A DNA stretch of 64,000 nt from Streptomyces sp. NBC_00708 (GTDB lineage Bacteria; Actinomycetota; Actinomycetes; Streptomycetales; Streptomycetaceae). The stretch covers positions 6,200,001 through 6,264,000 of the forward strand of contig CP108997.1 in NCBI GenBank assembly GCA_036226585.1, read 5' to 3'. Under the pieces are notes generated by a model. It did no database searches and had not been told where the DNA came from. It saw nothing but the letters and a program-made list of their open reading frames with translations. Positions within the stretch are counted from its first letter, which is position 1, and each line of letters opens with the position of its first letter. Below, in pieces: positions 25,959 through 34,544 of this stretch. A program made the translations under genes and the position numbers.

Positions 25959-27071
25959 ATGATCACGTTCATTCCGCTGACCGGCTTCCTCGGGGCGGGC
26001 AAGACCACCACCATGACCGCAACCGCGCTGGCCCTGCAGGAAGCCGGCCGCAAAGTCGCCGTCATCACCAACGACCAAGGCGTCGAGCTGGTCGACACCA
26101 AACTGGTCCGCAGCAAACTCGACAGCGTCGCCGAAGTGACTGGCGGATGCTTCTGCTGCAAGTTCGAGGACCTCGTCGAAGCAGTCGTCGCCCTGGTCAA
26201 CTCCGACGGCGTCGACGTCGTGATCGCCGAGGCCGTCGGCTCCTGCACGGACCTGCAGGCCACCGTCGTACGCCCACTGCGCCAGTACTACGGCGACAGC
26301 ATGGTCGTCGCCCCCCTCACCACGGTCGTCGACCCGTTGCGCCACCTGGCATTCGAACGAGCGGCCCAGAGGGGTGAACCGGAATCGGACCTCTCCTACC
26401 TCTTCCGTCAGCAGCTCACCGAAGCCGATGTCGTCGCCGTCAACAAACTCGACACCATCCCGGCGGCGCGAGCCGAGGCGCTGCTCGAGGACTTGGCCGC
26501 TCAGTACCCCAGGGCCACGGTTGTCGGCTATTCCGCCACTACAGGTGCCGGACTTGCGGACCTGACCGACGCCTGGCAGGCGCCGGCGGCCAACCAGGAT
26601 GTCCAGCTCGACATCGACTATGACCGCTACGCCGCCGCCGAGGCGCAACTGGCCTGGATGAACCAGGAACTCGACCTCACCCCGGCAGTAGCGGGGGGCG
26701 GGTTCGACGCCACCGCCTGGTCCGGAACCGTGCTGGCCCGGCTCTCCCGCTGGGCGCAGGAGAGCAACGCGGTGATCGGGCACGCCAAGCTCACCGTGGA
26801 GCTGCCCGACGGGGACTTCGCCAAGCTCAGCTGTACCCAGGCCGGAGCCGACCCCACGTGCGACCGCGCCGCCGCTGCCCATGCCCCGGCCGGCCGGGCA
26901 GTCGTCAACGCCCGCATCGCCTGCGAACCCGACGCTCTCGACCAGGCCGTCACCGCTGCGGTCGACGCAGCTGACGAAGCCCACCAGGTCGTGTCCTCCG
27001 CGACCGCACCGGTCTCCTTCAAGCCGTCCTACCCCCGCCCTGTCCACCGCCTCGCCCCCGCCGGCGCCTGA
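25959..27071 (+). CDS. COG0523 (CobW-like) G3E GTPase
   Basis: A 370-residue P-loop GTPase of the G3E family, whose members deliver metals to target enzymes. Walker A is GFLGAGKTTT (residues 9-18), the metal-binding CxCC motif is GGCFCC with Cys64, Cys66 and Cys67, and the guanine motif is NKLD. The C-terminal domain is the usual COG0523 extension. A GTPase of this class inside an arsenic operon is unusual. It might supply metal to a cluster enzyme, or handle As(III) through its thiols. It lies between the FemAB-like gene and arsM, each with its own AAGGA site. Confidence 0.85.
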   Translation: MITFIPLTGFLGAGKTTTMTATALALQEAGRKVAVITNDQGVELVDTKLVRSKLDSVAEVTGGCFCCKFEDLVEAVVALVNSDGVDVVIAEAVGSCTDLQATVVRPLRQYYGDSMVVAPLTTVVDPLRHLAFERAAQRGEPESDLSYLFRQQLTEADVVAVNKLDTIPAARAEALLEDLAAQYPRATVVGYSATTGAGLADLTDAWQAPAANQDVQLDIDYDRYAAAEAQLAWMNQELDLTPAVAGGGFDATAWSGTVLARLSRWAQESNAVIGHAKLTVELPDGDFAKLSCTQAGADPTCDRAAAAHAPAGRAVVNARIACEPDALDQAVTAAVDAADEAHQVVSSATAPVSFKPSYPRPVHRLAPAGA

Positions 27072-27094
27072 CCCATTCCTCAAGGACTTCAGAC

Positions 27095-27889
27095 ATGAGC
27101 GACACCACCACGGCCTCGGGCACCTTGCAGGAAGAGGTCCGCGCCTACTACCGAGCCAAGGCTGCCGAGGCTGAGAGCAGTGGCGCCTGCTGTTCCCCCG
27201 ACCCCAACACCTTCGGCCCCGCCGCTTACGACGAGATCGGCCCCGGAACGGCACCGGACACCGCCCTGCTCGCTTCCCTGGGCTGCGGCAACCCCAGCGC
27301 GGTCGCCGAACTGCGGGAAGGAGAAACGGTTCTGGACCTGGGCTCCGGGGGAGGACTCGACGTGATCCTCTCCGCACGCCGCGTCGGCCCCGACGGGAGG
27401 GTCTTCGGGCTGGACTTCCTCGAGGAGATGCTCGCTCTGGCGGCCCGCAACATCGAGGACGCCGAGATCGACAACGTGGTCCTGCTCAAGGGCAGCATCG
27501 AGTCCATTCCGCTGCCCGAGAAGACCGTCGACGTGATCATCTCCAACTGCGTGATCAACCTGTCGCTGAACAAGCCGGCCGTGTTCGCCGAGATGGCCCG
27601 CGTGCTGGCCCCCGGCGGACGCCTGGGCATCAGCGACGTAGTGGCCGAAGACCGCCTCAGCCCCGAGGAACGGGCGCAGCGTGGCGGGCACAGCCAGTGC
27701 ATCGCCGGCGCCCTGTCGGTGGGGGAGTACCGCGAACTCCTGGACGCCGTGGGCCTGAAGGACACCGAGATCGTCTTCACCCAGGAAGCCGCGGACGGCC
27801 TGCACGCCGCCATCATCCGCGCCCGAAAGCCCGTCGACAACGAAGCCGACGCTCCGCAGGAGTGTGCCCCCGGGGGCACCTGCTGCTGA
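27095..27889 (+). CDS. arsM: arsenite S-adenosylmethionine methyltransferase
   Basis: A 264-residue class I methyltransferase. The SAM site is VLDLGSGGGLD (residues 79-89). The three cysteines that ArsM enzymes use to bind As(III) are present as Cys64 (LGCGNP), Cys152 (SNCVINLS) and Cys202 (SQCIAGAL). Extra cysteine pairs lie at 32-33 and at the very C terminus (GGTCC). In arsinothricin biosynthesis ArsM methylates the hydroxylated intermediate, and elsewhere it methylates inorganic arsenite. Its place in one operon with an ArsL-like enzyme favours the biosynthetic role. Confidence 0.95.
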   Translation: MSDTTTASGTLQEEVRAYYRAKAAEAESSGACCSPDPNTFGPAAYDEIGPGTAPDTALLASLGCGNPSAVAELREGETVLDLGSGGGLDVILSARRVGPDGRVFGLDFLEEMLALAARNIEDAEIDNVVLLKGSIESIPLPEKTVDVIISNCVINLSLNKPAVFAEMARVLAPGGRLGISDVVAEDRLSPEERAQRGGHSQCIAGALSVGEYRELLDAVGLKDTEIVFTQEAADGLHAAIIRARKPVDNEADAPQECAPGGTCC

Positions 27890-27958
27890 TCCGCACCGCC
27901 GGATTCCGGGCCGCGGCCCCTGACGTCCGCGGCCCCTTCACACACTGGAGACACCGCC

Positions 27959-29038
27959 ATGTCTTTCACAGTCGTGCTCGTTTTCATCCTGGTAGCGGCC
28001 CTTGCCGCCGCCAACGGCAGCAACGACGTCCCCAAAGGCGTCGCCACCCTCGCCGGGGCGGGGGTGACCAAATACCGCACCGCCATTGTGTGGGGCACCG
28101 TCACCACCCTCGCCGGATGCCTGTGCTCCCAGGCCCTGGCCGACCGCATGACCAAGCTCTTCTCCGCAGGCATCGTCACCGCTGAACCGACCGACGCATT
28201 CGCCGTCGCCGTACTCGCCGGCACCGTCGCCTGGGTGGCCCTCGCCACCGTCCTGCGCCTGCCCGTCTCCACCACCCACGCCCTGATCGGTGCTCTCCTG
28301 GGCGCCGGGATGCTGCTCGCGTCCGACTCCATCGCCTGGAGCGCCATTCCGGAGAAACTCATCATCCCGCTGCTCGTCAGCATCGGCATCGCCTACGCCA
28401 TATCCCTGGTCCTGGCCCTGGTCTTCAACCGCGGCGCCGCCTCCAAGCCCCCCACCACTGAGCAGGAAGCGACCACCGCTCCCGCGTCCCCGGCCACCCC
28501 GGCAGGCGAGAGCGGAGCCCTGCTCGCCGCTGAACGCGTCAGCGCCTCCCCGGCCACCGCAACCGAACCCCCCGCCGGGCGCGTCCTGGCCGCCGCGCAC
28601 TGGCTCACCAGCGGCGCCACCGGCTTCGCCCGGGGCCTCAACGACACCCCCAAGATCGTCGCCATCGGCGCATTCGCCCTCGTCCCGGCCGGCATGACGA
28701 CGTGGCAGATCATGCTCCTGGTCTCCGGAGCAATGGCCCTCGGTTCCCTCACCGGTGGCATGCGCCTGGCCCAGCGCCTGGGTGAAGGAGTCATCCGCAT
28801 GAACCACCGTGAAGGGTTCATGGCCAACATCACCACCGCCAGCCTGGTCGGTCTCGGCGCCGGCTACGGGCTGCCCATGTCCACCACCCACACCTCGACG
28901 GGCGCCATCGCGGGCTCGGCCGGGGCCAACCTCAGCCGTCTGAGCGGCAAGACGCTGCGTCACTTCCTCATCGCCTGGCTGGTGACCCCGCCCTTCGCGG
29001 CAGGGGTGGCCGCCCTGGTCTTCCTGGTGGCCCGCTGA
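27959..29038 (+). CDS. PiT-family inorganic phosphate (arsenate?) permease
   Basis: A 359-residue membrane protein with the two PiT signature repeats, ANGSNDVPKGVATLAGAG at the N terminus and ARGLNDTPKI in the second half, and the paired VSTTHA/MSTTHT motifs. A Ser/Pro/Ala-rich loop of about 60 residues separates the halves. PiT proteins move phosphate with a cation and usually accept arsenate. Here it could import arsenate as the arsenic source, or supply the phosphate used by MtnP. It ends 20 bases before the truncated arsR remnant. Confidence 0.9.
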   Translation: MSFTVVLVFILVAALAAANGSNDVPKGVATLAGAGVTKYRTAIVWGTVTTLAGCLCSQALADRMTKLFSAGIVTAEPTDAFAVAVLAGTVAWVALATVLRLPVSTTHALIGALLGAGMLLASDSIAWSAIPEKLIIPLLVSIGIAYAISLVLALVFNRGAASKPPTTEQEATTAPASPATPAGESGALLAAERVSASPATATEPPAGRVLAAAHWLTSGATGFARGLNDTPKIVAIGAFALVPAGMTTWQIMLLVSGAMALGSLTGGMRLAQRLGEGVIRMNHREGFMANITTASLVGLGAGYGLPMSTTHTSTGAIAGSAGANLSRLSGKTLRHFLIAWLVTPPFAAGVAALVFLVAR

Positions 29039-29040
29039 CC

Positions 29041-29259
29041 ACTCTCGAACACGAGCCCTCACTCGGGCGGGCAACCGCCGAGGAGTACGCCCGCTGGTTC
29101 CAGGCCCTCGCCGACCCGACACGCATTCTCATCGTGCGTTTCGTCAGCCGGGAGGAACGCCCGGTACCAGCGGGCGTCATCGTCGACCACCTCAAGCTCA
29201 GCCGGCCGACGGTCTCCCACCACCTCAAGATCCTGCGCCAGGCCCGCTTCCACCGGTAA
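29041..29259 (+). pseudogene. truncated ArsR remnant inside the operon
   Basis: The frame beginning at the PiT stop codon reads ...EYARWFQALADPTRILIVRF... and ...LKLSRPTVSHHLKILRQARFHR before a TAA at 29257. This is the N-terminal two thirds of an ArsR protein, closest in style to the arsR at 34801 (YATWFKALSDPTR). The wing and C terminus are gone and there is no ATG, GTG or TTG start in frame. It has the same orientation as the operon genes. Confidence 0.75.
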
Positions 29260-29416
29260 CACCGCGGCGATCCGCTTCCTCTACCCGGCCCAGGACCGCA
29301 TCCCCCGAGCAGGCGACCGCCGACCTCGCCGATCCGAGCGCACTGATCGAACGGCGAGCCCAGCCCCCTGCCGACTGAACCGTCGGCGCAGGCCCGACCC
29401 GAAGGGACACCCACCA

Positions 29417-30439
29417 GTGAACCCACCCGGCACCGCGCAGTCGTCGCTGGCCTGGGACGACGGCACGATCGTCACCCTCGACCAGCGCGCCCTGCCTCAC
29501 GAGACCCGGCAGATCCGGCTGACCACGGTCGAGGAAGTGGGGGAGGCCATCGCCACTCTCGCCATCCGCGGAGCCCCGGCCATCGGACTGGCCGGAGCCC
29601 TGGCCGTGGCCCTCTCGGCTCGCCGTCATCTGTCCGGACCGGCACCCGACCCCAGAGCGGTGCGGGCAGATGCGGAGCGGCTCGTCGCGGTGCGCCCCAC
29701 CGCCGTCAACCTCGCTTGGGCCGTAGACCGGGTCCTGCGCCACCTTCCCGAAGGCCCCGACGCGGTCCTGACAGAAGCCTTGAACATGCTGGACCAGGAC
29801 ATCGCCGTCAACCTGCGTATGGTCACGCACGCCGTCGACGCAGTCACCTCCGTCTGCCCCGACAAACCGCTGGGCATATGGACGCACTGCAACACGGGCC
29901 GCCTTGCCACAGCCGCAGTCGGAACCGCTCTGGGCGCCATCCTCGCCCTCGCCGAATCCGGCCGAGTCCGTGAAGTCCTGGTGGGCGAGACGAGACCGCT
30001 CCTTCAAGGCGCCCGCCTGACCACATGGGAACTCGCCGAGGCCGACATCCCGCACCGGCTGTGTGTGGACTCCGCGGCCGCGACCGCCATGGCAGCGGGC
30101 CTGGTCGACTGCGTCCTGGTGGGAGCCGATCGCATAGCCGCCAACCACGATGTCGCCAACAAGATCGGTACGTACGCCCTCGCGCTGGCCGCCCATCACC
30201 ACGGCGTCCCGTTCTTCGTCGTGGCCCCCGTATCGACCCGTGATGCCACGATCCCCGGTGCCAGTCACCTTGTCGTCGAGCAGCGCCCCGCCCACGAGGT
30301 CACCCACTACGGCGGGACACGCACCGCGCCGGCCTCCACCCGTGCCTTCAACCCCGCGTTCGACACCACCCCCGCCCAGCTGATCACAGCGCTCATCTCC
30401 GAGGACGGCATCACCTGGCCCGAGGGAGAACACGCATGA
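29417..30439 (+). CDS. mtnA: S-methyl-5-thioribose-1-phosphate isomerase
   Basis: A 340-residue enzyme that converts methylthioribose 1-phosphate to methylthioribulose 1-phosphate. Family motifs include IRGAPAIG, THCNTGRLAT with the catalytic cysteine, and LVGADRIAANHDVANKIGTY with the catalytic aspartate. The start is GTG with GAAGGGA upstream. It is the first of five methionine-salvage genes, and its stop overlaps mtnB (ATGA). Confidence 0.95.
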   Translation: MNPPGTAQSSLAWDDGTIVTLDQRALPHETRQIRLTTVEEVGEAIATLAIRGAPAIGLAGALAVALSARRHLSGPAPDPRAVRADAERLVAVRPTAVNLAWAVDRVLRHLPEGPDAVLTEALNMLDQDIAVNLRMVTHAVDAVTSVCPDKPLGIWTHCNTGRLATAAVGTALGAILALAESGRVREVLVGETRPLLQGARLTTWELAEADIPHRLCVDSAAATAMAAGLVDCVLVGADRIAANHDVANKIGTYALALAAHHHGVPFFVVAPVSTRDATIPGASHLVVEQRPAHEVTHYGGTRTAPASTRAFNPAFDTTPAQLITALISEDGITWPEGEHA

Positions 30440-31128
30440 CCTACGCCCCCGCCACCACCACCGGCCGCACAACGGCCGGGCAACTGGCCACGACCAGCCG
30501 CCGCCTGTACGAACAGGGCTGGATGCCCGGCACCGCAGGCAACTTGTCGATGCTCCTGCCCGACCAGCCGCAGCGCGCCCTCATCACAGCCAGCGGCCGG
30601 GACAAGGGCGAACTCGCCAACCAGGACATGGTCGAGATCGACGCCCACACCAGCGAACCCGTCCGCACCGGGTCACAGCGCGCATCGGCCGAAACCTGCA
30701 TCCACTCCGCGCTCTACCGCACCACCGACGCACAAGCCGTCATCCACGTCCACTCGCCGTACGCCACCGTCATCGCCACCCGAGCCCAGCACCCCCAGCA
30801 CACCAGCCTTCTGCACCTGGAACGCTACGAGCTCCTCAAGGGCCTCGGCCTGGCCGATCCCTCCCGGACCACCGTGCCCGTCTTCGTCAACTGGCCCGAC
30901 GTCCCACGCATCGCCCACAATGTCGCAGCCTGGGCCACGGCCACACCCGGCGCTCCGCCCGGACTGCTCATCGCCGACCACGGCATCACCACCTGGGGCA
31001 GCTCCCTGGCCCAGGCTCGCAACCGTCTCGAATGCCTGGAAGCGATCTGCCAGCTCCTGGTCCTGGCAGCCACGCCCCTGAGCACTACCACCACACCTGA
31101 CATCTCACCCACCGCGGAGCACTCATGA
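30436..31128 (+). CDS. mtnB: methylthioribulose-1-phosphate dehydratase
   Basis: A 230-residue class II aldolase-fold zinc enzyme that dehydrates methylthioribulose 1-phosphate to the 2,3-diketo intermediate. Visible motifs are GTAGNLSM, ITASGRDKG, the SAETCIHSALY glutamate region, the metal ligands in HVHSPYA, and LLIADHGITTWG with the third histidine. It overlaps mtnA and mtnD by ATGA, so the three are translationally coupled. Confidence 0.93.
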   Translation: MTYAPATTTGRTTAGQLATTSRRLYEQGWMPGTAGNLSMLLPDQPQRALITASGRDKGELANQDMVEIDAHTSEPVRTGSQRASAETCIHSALYRTTDAQAVIHVHSPYATVIATRAQHPQHTSLLHLERYELLKGLGLADPSRTTVPVFVNWPDVPRIAHNVAAWATATPGAPPGLLIADHGITTWGSSLAQARNRLECLEAICQLLVLAATPLSTTTTPDISPTAEHS

Positions 31129-31700
31129 CACTCCTTCAGGTCATGCCGGCCGAAGCACCTGGCACCGTCCTCACCCGGACCCGCGACACCGCCGAGATCA
31201 CCGACATGCTGCGCACACATGGAGTGTCCTTCAGCCGCTGGCCGGTGCGGCTGAGGGTTACCCCCACCACCACCCCCGCCGACCTGCTGGAGACCTACCG
31301 CAAGGAGGTCGACGTCCTGTGCGCCGAGCAGGGCCTGCGTCTGGTGGACGTGGCCCGACTCCATCCCGAGGACAGCCCCGCATGGGCCGTGCGTGCCGAC
31401 GCGGCCCGTTCGATGTTCCTCGAAGAGCACCGTCACGACGAAGACGAGGTGAGGTTCTTCGCCCACGGCACCGGTTGCTTCTACCTGCACCTGGACGACA
31501 AGGTTCACGCCGTCGTATGCGAGGCGGGCGACCTTCTGTCCGTCCCCGCCGGCACCCGGCACTGGTTCGACATGGGCCCCGTTCCGGACTTCGCCGCCAT
31601 CCGCTTCTTCGAAAAGGAGGACGGCTGGGTCGGCGACTTCACCGCGGACCCCATCGCGACTTCCTTCCCCCGCCTCGACGCACTGCTGGCCGAGGACTGA
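31125..31700 (+). CDS. mtnD: acireductone dioxygenase
   Basis: A 191-residue cupin that oxidises acireductone to the keto acid precursor of methionine plus formate when Fe(II) is bound. The metal ligands are in EHRHDEDEVR (His102, His104, Glu108) and PAGTRHWF (His146). The length matches bacterial enzymes. The mtnC start follows its stop after one base. Confidence 0.95.
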   Translation: MTLLQVMPAEAPGTVLTRTRDTAEITDMLRTHGVSFSRWPVRLRVTPTTTPADLLETYRKEVDVLCAEQGLRLVDVARLHPEDSPAWAVRADAARSMFLEEHRHDEDEVRFFAHGTGCFYLHLDDKVHAVVCEAGDLLSVPAGTRHWFDMGPVPDFAAIRFFEKEDGWVGDFTADPIATSFPRLDALLAED

Positions 31701-31701
31701 C

Positions 31702-32442
31702 ATGAACCCGCGCCACCAGGCAGTCCTCCTCGACATCGAAGGCACCACAGGCGCCCTCTCCCACGTCCGCGATGTGCTCTTCCCGTACGCTCGCACGCGC
31801 ATCGCCCCGTGGATGACCGCCCACCACCACACCGAGCAGGGCCAGCAGATTCTTCAAGCAGTCCGAACCGACCTCGGCGACCCGCGACTCAGCCCCACCG
31901 ATGTGATCGCCCAGCTCGAAGAATGGGCCGACACCGACACCAAGGCAGCACCTCTCAAGAACCTCCAGGGCCACATCTGGGCAGCCGGATACGCCGCCGG
32001 CGAACTGGCCGGTCACGTCTATCCGGATGTCCCGCCGGCCCTCGCCGCCTGGCGGGAACGAGGCATCGCCCGCTACATCTACTCCTCAGGCTCCGAAGCC
32101 GCCCAACGCGACTGGTTCGCCCACACCGCCCACGGCGACCTGACCCTGCTCCTCGACGGCCACTTCGACCTCAACTCGGCCGGCCCCAAGCACGATGCCG
32201 CCTCCTACCTGAGCATCGCCGGAGCCATCCGCACACCACCGGCGCTCGTCCTCTTCGTCAGCGACTCGGGTGAAGAACTGGACGGCGCGGCCACCGCAGG
32301 CTTCCAGACCCTCGCCGTCCGCCGCCCGGACGATCCGCGTCCCGCACCTCCGGCCCATCGCCTGCTCACCTCACTGACACCTCTCATCCGGGCCGGCGCG
32401 CACACCGGCGTTCCCACGCACGTCGAAGGATCCCGCCCATGA
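31702..32442 (+). CDS. mtnC: acireductone synthase (enolase-phosphatase)
   Basis: A 246-residue HAD-superfamily enzyme that enolises and dephosphorylates the diketo phosphate intermediate to acireductone. The HAD nucleophile region is LLDIEGTTG (Asp11, Glu13), followed by YIYSSGSEAAQ and the late LFVSDSGEELDGA aspartate motif, all as in MtnC/E1 enzymes. It overlaps mtnP by ATGA. Confidence 0.93.
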   Translation: MNPRHQAVLLDIEGTTGALSHVRDVLFPYARTRIAPWMTAHHHTEQGQQILQAVRTDLGDPRLSPTDVIAQLEEWADTDTKAAPLKNLQGHIWAAGYAAGELAGHVYPDVPPALAAWRERGIARYIYSSGSEAAQRDWFAHTAHGDLTLLLDGHFDLNSAGPKHDAASYLSIAGAIRTPPALVLFVSDSGEELDGAATAGFQTLAVRRPDDPRPAPPAHRLLTSLTPLIRAGAHTGVPTHVEGSRP

Positions 32443-33257
32443 GCACCGACACTCCCGGCCCGCAGGCCGACATCGCTGTCATCGGAGGCAGCGGCTTCTA
32501 CTCACTCCTTGACGGTGCGCAGCTCGTCCACATCGCCACCCCCTACGGGGAGCCCTCCGATCCGATAGCTCTGGGCGCGGTCGCCGGCCGGCAGGTCGCC
32601 TTCCTGGCCCGCCACGGCACCGACCACCGCCACCCGCCCCACCGCATCAACTACCGAGCGAACCTCTGGGCGTTGCGGTCACTGGGAGTACGCCAGGTTC
32701 TGGCACCTTGCGCCGTCGGGTCGCTGCGTCCGGAGCTCGGACCGGGCAGCATCGTCATTCCGGACCAACTCGTCGACCGAACCACCTCGCGCGTGCAGAC
32801 CTATCTCGACGAAGGTGCGGTCCACGTGCCTTTCGCCGACCCCTACTGCCCTGCCGGCCGCACCACTGTGGTCAAGGCCGCCGCAGGCACCGGCCTCCCG
32901 GTCCACGACGGCGGCGTCATGGTGGTCATCGAAGGCCCCAGGTTCTCCACCCGGGCCGAATCCCGTTGGTACGCCTCGTCCGGCTGGTCCGTGGTCAACA
33001 TGACCGGGCACCCCGAAGCCGTCCTGGCCCGCGAACTGGCCCTGTGCTACACCCCGATCGCACTGGTCACCGACTACGACGCGGGCGCACAGGCAGGCGA
33101 CGGTGTCTCGCAGGACGAGGTCTTCCGCATCTTCAGCGAGAACGTCGAAGTGCTGAAGGGCCTGGTTCTTGAGGCCATCGCCCAGCTCGACCTCACGCGC
33201 CCCTGCAGCTGCGCGGCAGTACTCGACGGCATCACACTGCCCATCAATCTGCCCTGA
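32439..33257 (+). CDS. mtnP: S-methyl-5'-thioadenosine phosphorylase
   Basis: A 272-residue phosphorylase that splits 5'-methylthioadenosine into adenine and methylthioribose 1-phosphate, the entry step to MtnA. Motifs include IGGSGFYSL, ARHGTDHRHPPHRINYRAN, and VIEGPRFSTRAES with VNMTGHPEAVLARE. The C-terminal region has PCSCAAV. Because the phosphorylase yields methylthioribose 1-phosphate directly, no kinase (mtnK) is needed. It is the last gene of the operon and is followed by a strong hairpin. Confidence 0.95.
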   Translation: MSTDTPGPQADIAVIGGSGFYSLLDGAQLVHIATPYGEPSDPIALGAVAGRQVAFLARHGTDHRHPPHRINYRANLWALRSLGVRQVLAPCAVGSLRPELGPGSIVIPDQLVDRTTSRVQTYLDEGAVHVPFADPYCPAGRTTVVKAAAGTGLPVHDGGVMVVIEGPRFSTRAESRWYASSGWSVVNMTGHPEAVLARELALCYTPIALVTDYDAGAQAGDGVSQDEVFRIFSENVEVLKGLVLEAIAQLDLTRPCSCAAVLDGITLPINLP

Positions 33258-33304
33258 ACGAGTCCGGTGCCGCCCGGACCGGGATCAGGAACCTTCCATG
33301 CAGA

Positions 33305-33341
33305 CGGCCCCCGCTGCGCCTGAGTGGCGCGACGGGGGCCG
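33305..33341. terminator. strong bidirectional terminator hairpin
   Basis: A 9-bp outer stem CGGCCCCCG/CGGGGGCCG encloses an inner stem GCGCC/GGCGC and a TGAGT loop. It lies between the convergent mtnP (plus) and arsP-like (minus) genes. Confidence 0.8.
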
Positions 33342-33361
33342 GCAGGGGCGGGGGAGCGGTC

Positions 33362-34453
33362 CTACAGGAGCGGCAGGGCGGCCAGCCCGATGCCGACGCT
33401 GCCCACCAGGCCCACGCCGAGGTAGAAGGCGAAGACGTTGCCCTTCACAACGCTGCGGACCGCGACCATCGCGGGAATGGTCGTGATCGCACCGCCCAGG
33501 AGGAAGGTGACGCCGGCGCCGGCCGCCATGCCCTGATTCATCAGGCCCTCGACGACCGGAATGGCTCCGACGCCGTTGAGGTAGAGGGGAACACTGATCA
33601 GTCCGGCCAGCAGGACGGAGAAGATGCCGTCCGTTCCCAGGATGGAGCTGACGACATCACCCGGCACGTAGCGGACGATCAGCGCTTCCAGCACGATGGC
33701 CAGCAGCAGCCATCGGCCCAGGATGAGCGAGTCACTGACGATCTCCTTGAGGATCTCCACTGCGTTGAGATTCTTGATGTCACGCCTGACCAGGATCCGC
33801 CAAGGAGTGCCATCGTCCTCGTCGGGGGCATTTGCCGCGGCCTCGCAGGAGCTCGTGCCGGCGGAGCCATCCTGCGCAGGCTCGCCGGCGCCGGGAGCGG
33901 AACCCGCACCGACCGAGGCCGGGGCGGGAGACGGCACCGCCGAGCACGCGGAGACCTCGACAGCCGTCTGCGAGCACGCCTTGGCAGGAGCCGAATCCTT
34001 GGTGCCTTCGCGCAGCGGATTGGTGAAACGCCCCCGGCGCTCCATGGCCAGGACGATCAGACCCGCACCGAAGCTGAGGATCAGCGCGCCGACCAGACGT
34101 GCTGTAGCCACAGGAAAACCGAGCTGGGCGGCCGACAGCGCGTAGATCTCGGGGTCCATCGCAGGGGAGGCGATCCAGAAGGACATCACGGCCGAAAGGG
34201 GAACCCCGGCGATCAGAAAGCGCCGGATGAGGGGAATGACGGTGAAGGAGCAGAACGGACTGAAGGCGCCGATGGCCGTGGTGATCGCGATGCCGAGGAT
34301 CCCTCGGCGGCCGTTCGCGAAACTGCGCTTGGCGACCACGTCGATGGACAGCCGCTGAACGGCGATGCCCAGAACGATGGCTACCAGAAACCACGGAAGG
34401 TAGTGCAGCACCTCGCGCAGTATGAACAGGCTCAGGGCCTGCACTTCGCTCAC
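33362..34453 (-). CDS. arsP: ArsP-like (DUF318/SO_0444-type) permease
   Basis: A membrane protein of about 363 residues in two halves of several helices each. The signature SPFCSFTVIPLIRRFLIAGVPL and the later FLLGGAITTIPAM are those of the DUF318 permeases, which include ArsP, an exporter of trivalent organoarsenicals, and SO_0444-type metal exporters. The central loop, about residues 155-215, has four cysteines (ACSQ, SACS, SSCE), which could bind As(III). The start is GTG at 34453. It is driven by the ArsR-type promoter at 34558-34587. Export of the organoarsenical made by the neighbouring operon is the likely job, though a divalent metal substrate is possible. Confidence 0.8.
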   Translation of the reverse strand: MSEVQALSLFILREVLHYLPWFLVAIVLGIAVQRLSIDVVAKRSFANGRRGILGIAITTAIGAFSPFCSFTVIPLIRRFLIAGVPLSAVMSFWIASPAMDPEIYALSAAQLGFPVATARLVGALILSFGAGLIVLAMERRGRFTNPLREGTKDSAPAKACSQTAVEVSACSAVPSPAPASVGAGSAPGAGEPAQDGSAGTSSCEAAANAPDEDDGTPWRILVRRDIKNLNAVEILKEIVSDSLILGRWLLLAIVLEALIVRYVPGDVVSSILGTDGIFSVLLAGLISVPLYLNGVGAIPVVEGLMNQGMAAGAGVTFLLGGAITTIPAMVAVRSVVKGNVFAFYLGVGLVGSVGIGLAALPLL

Positions 34454-34544
34454 AGGAGGACCTCTCTGGGAAGGCGGCACACAGGTGTCAGTCGCCGAAC
34501 TTGCACGGTCGGCAGCAGCGGGGGAGGCCAACAAGCGCCCCCAT

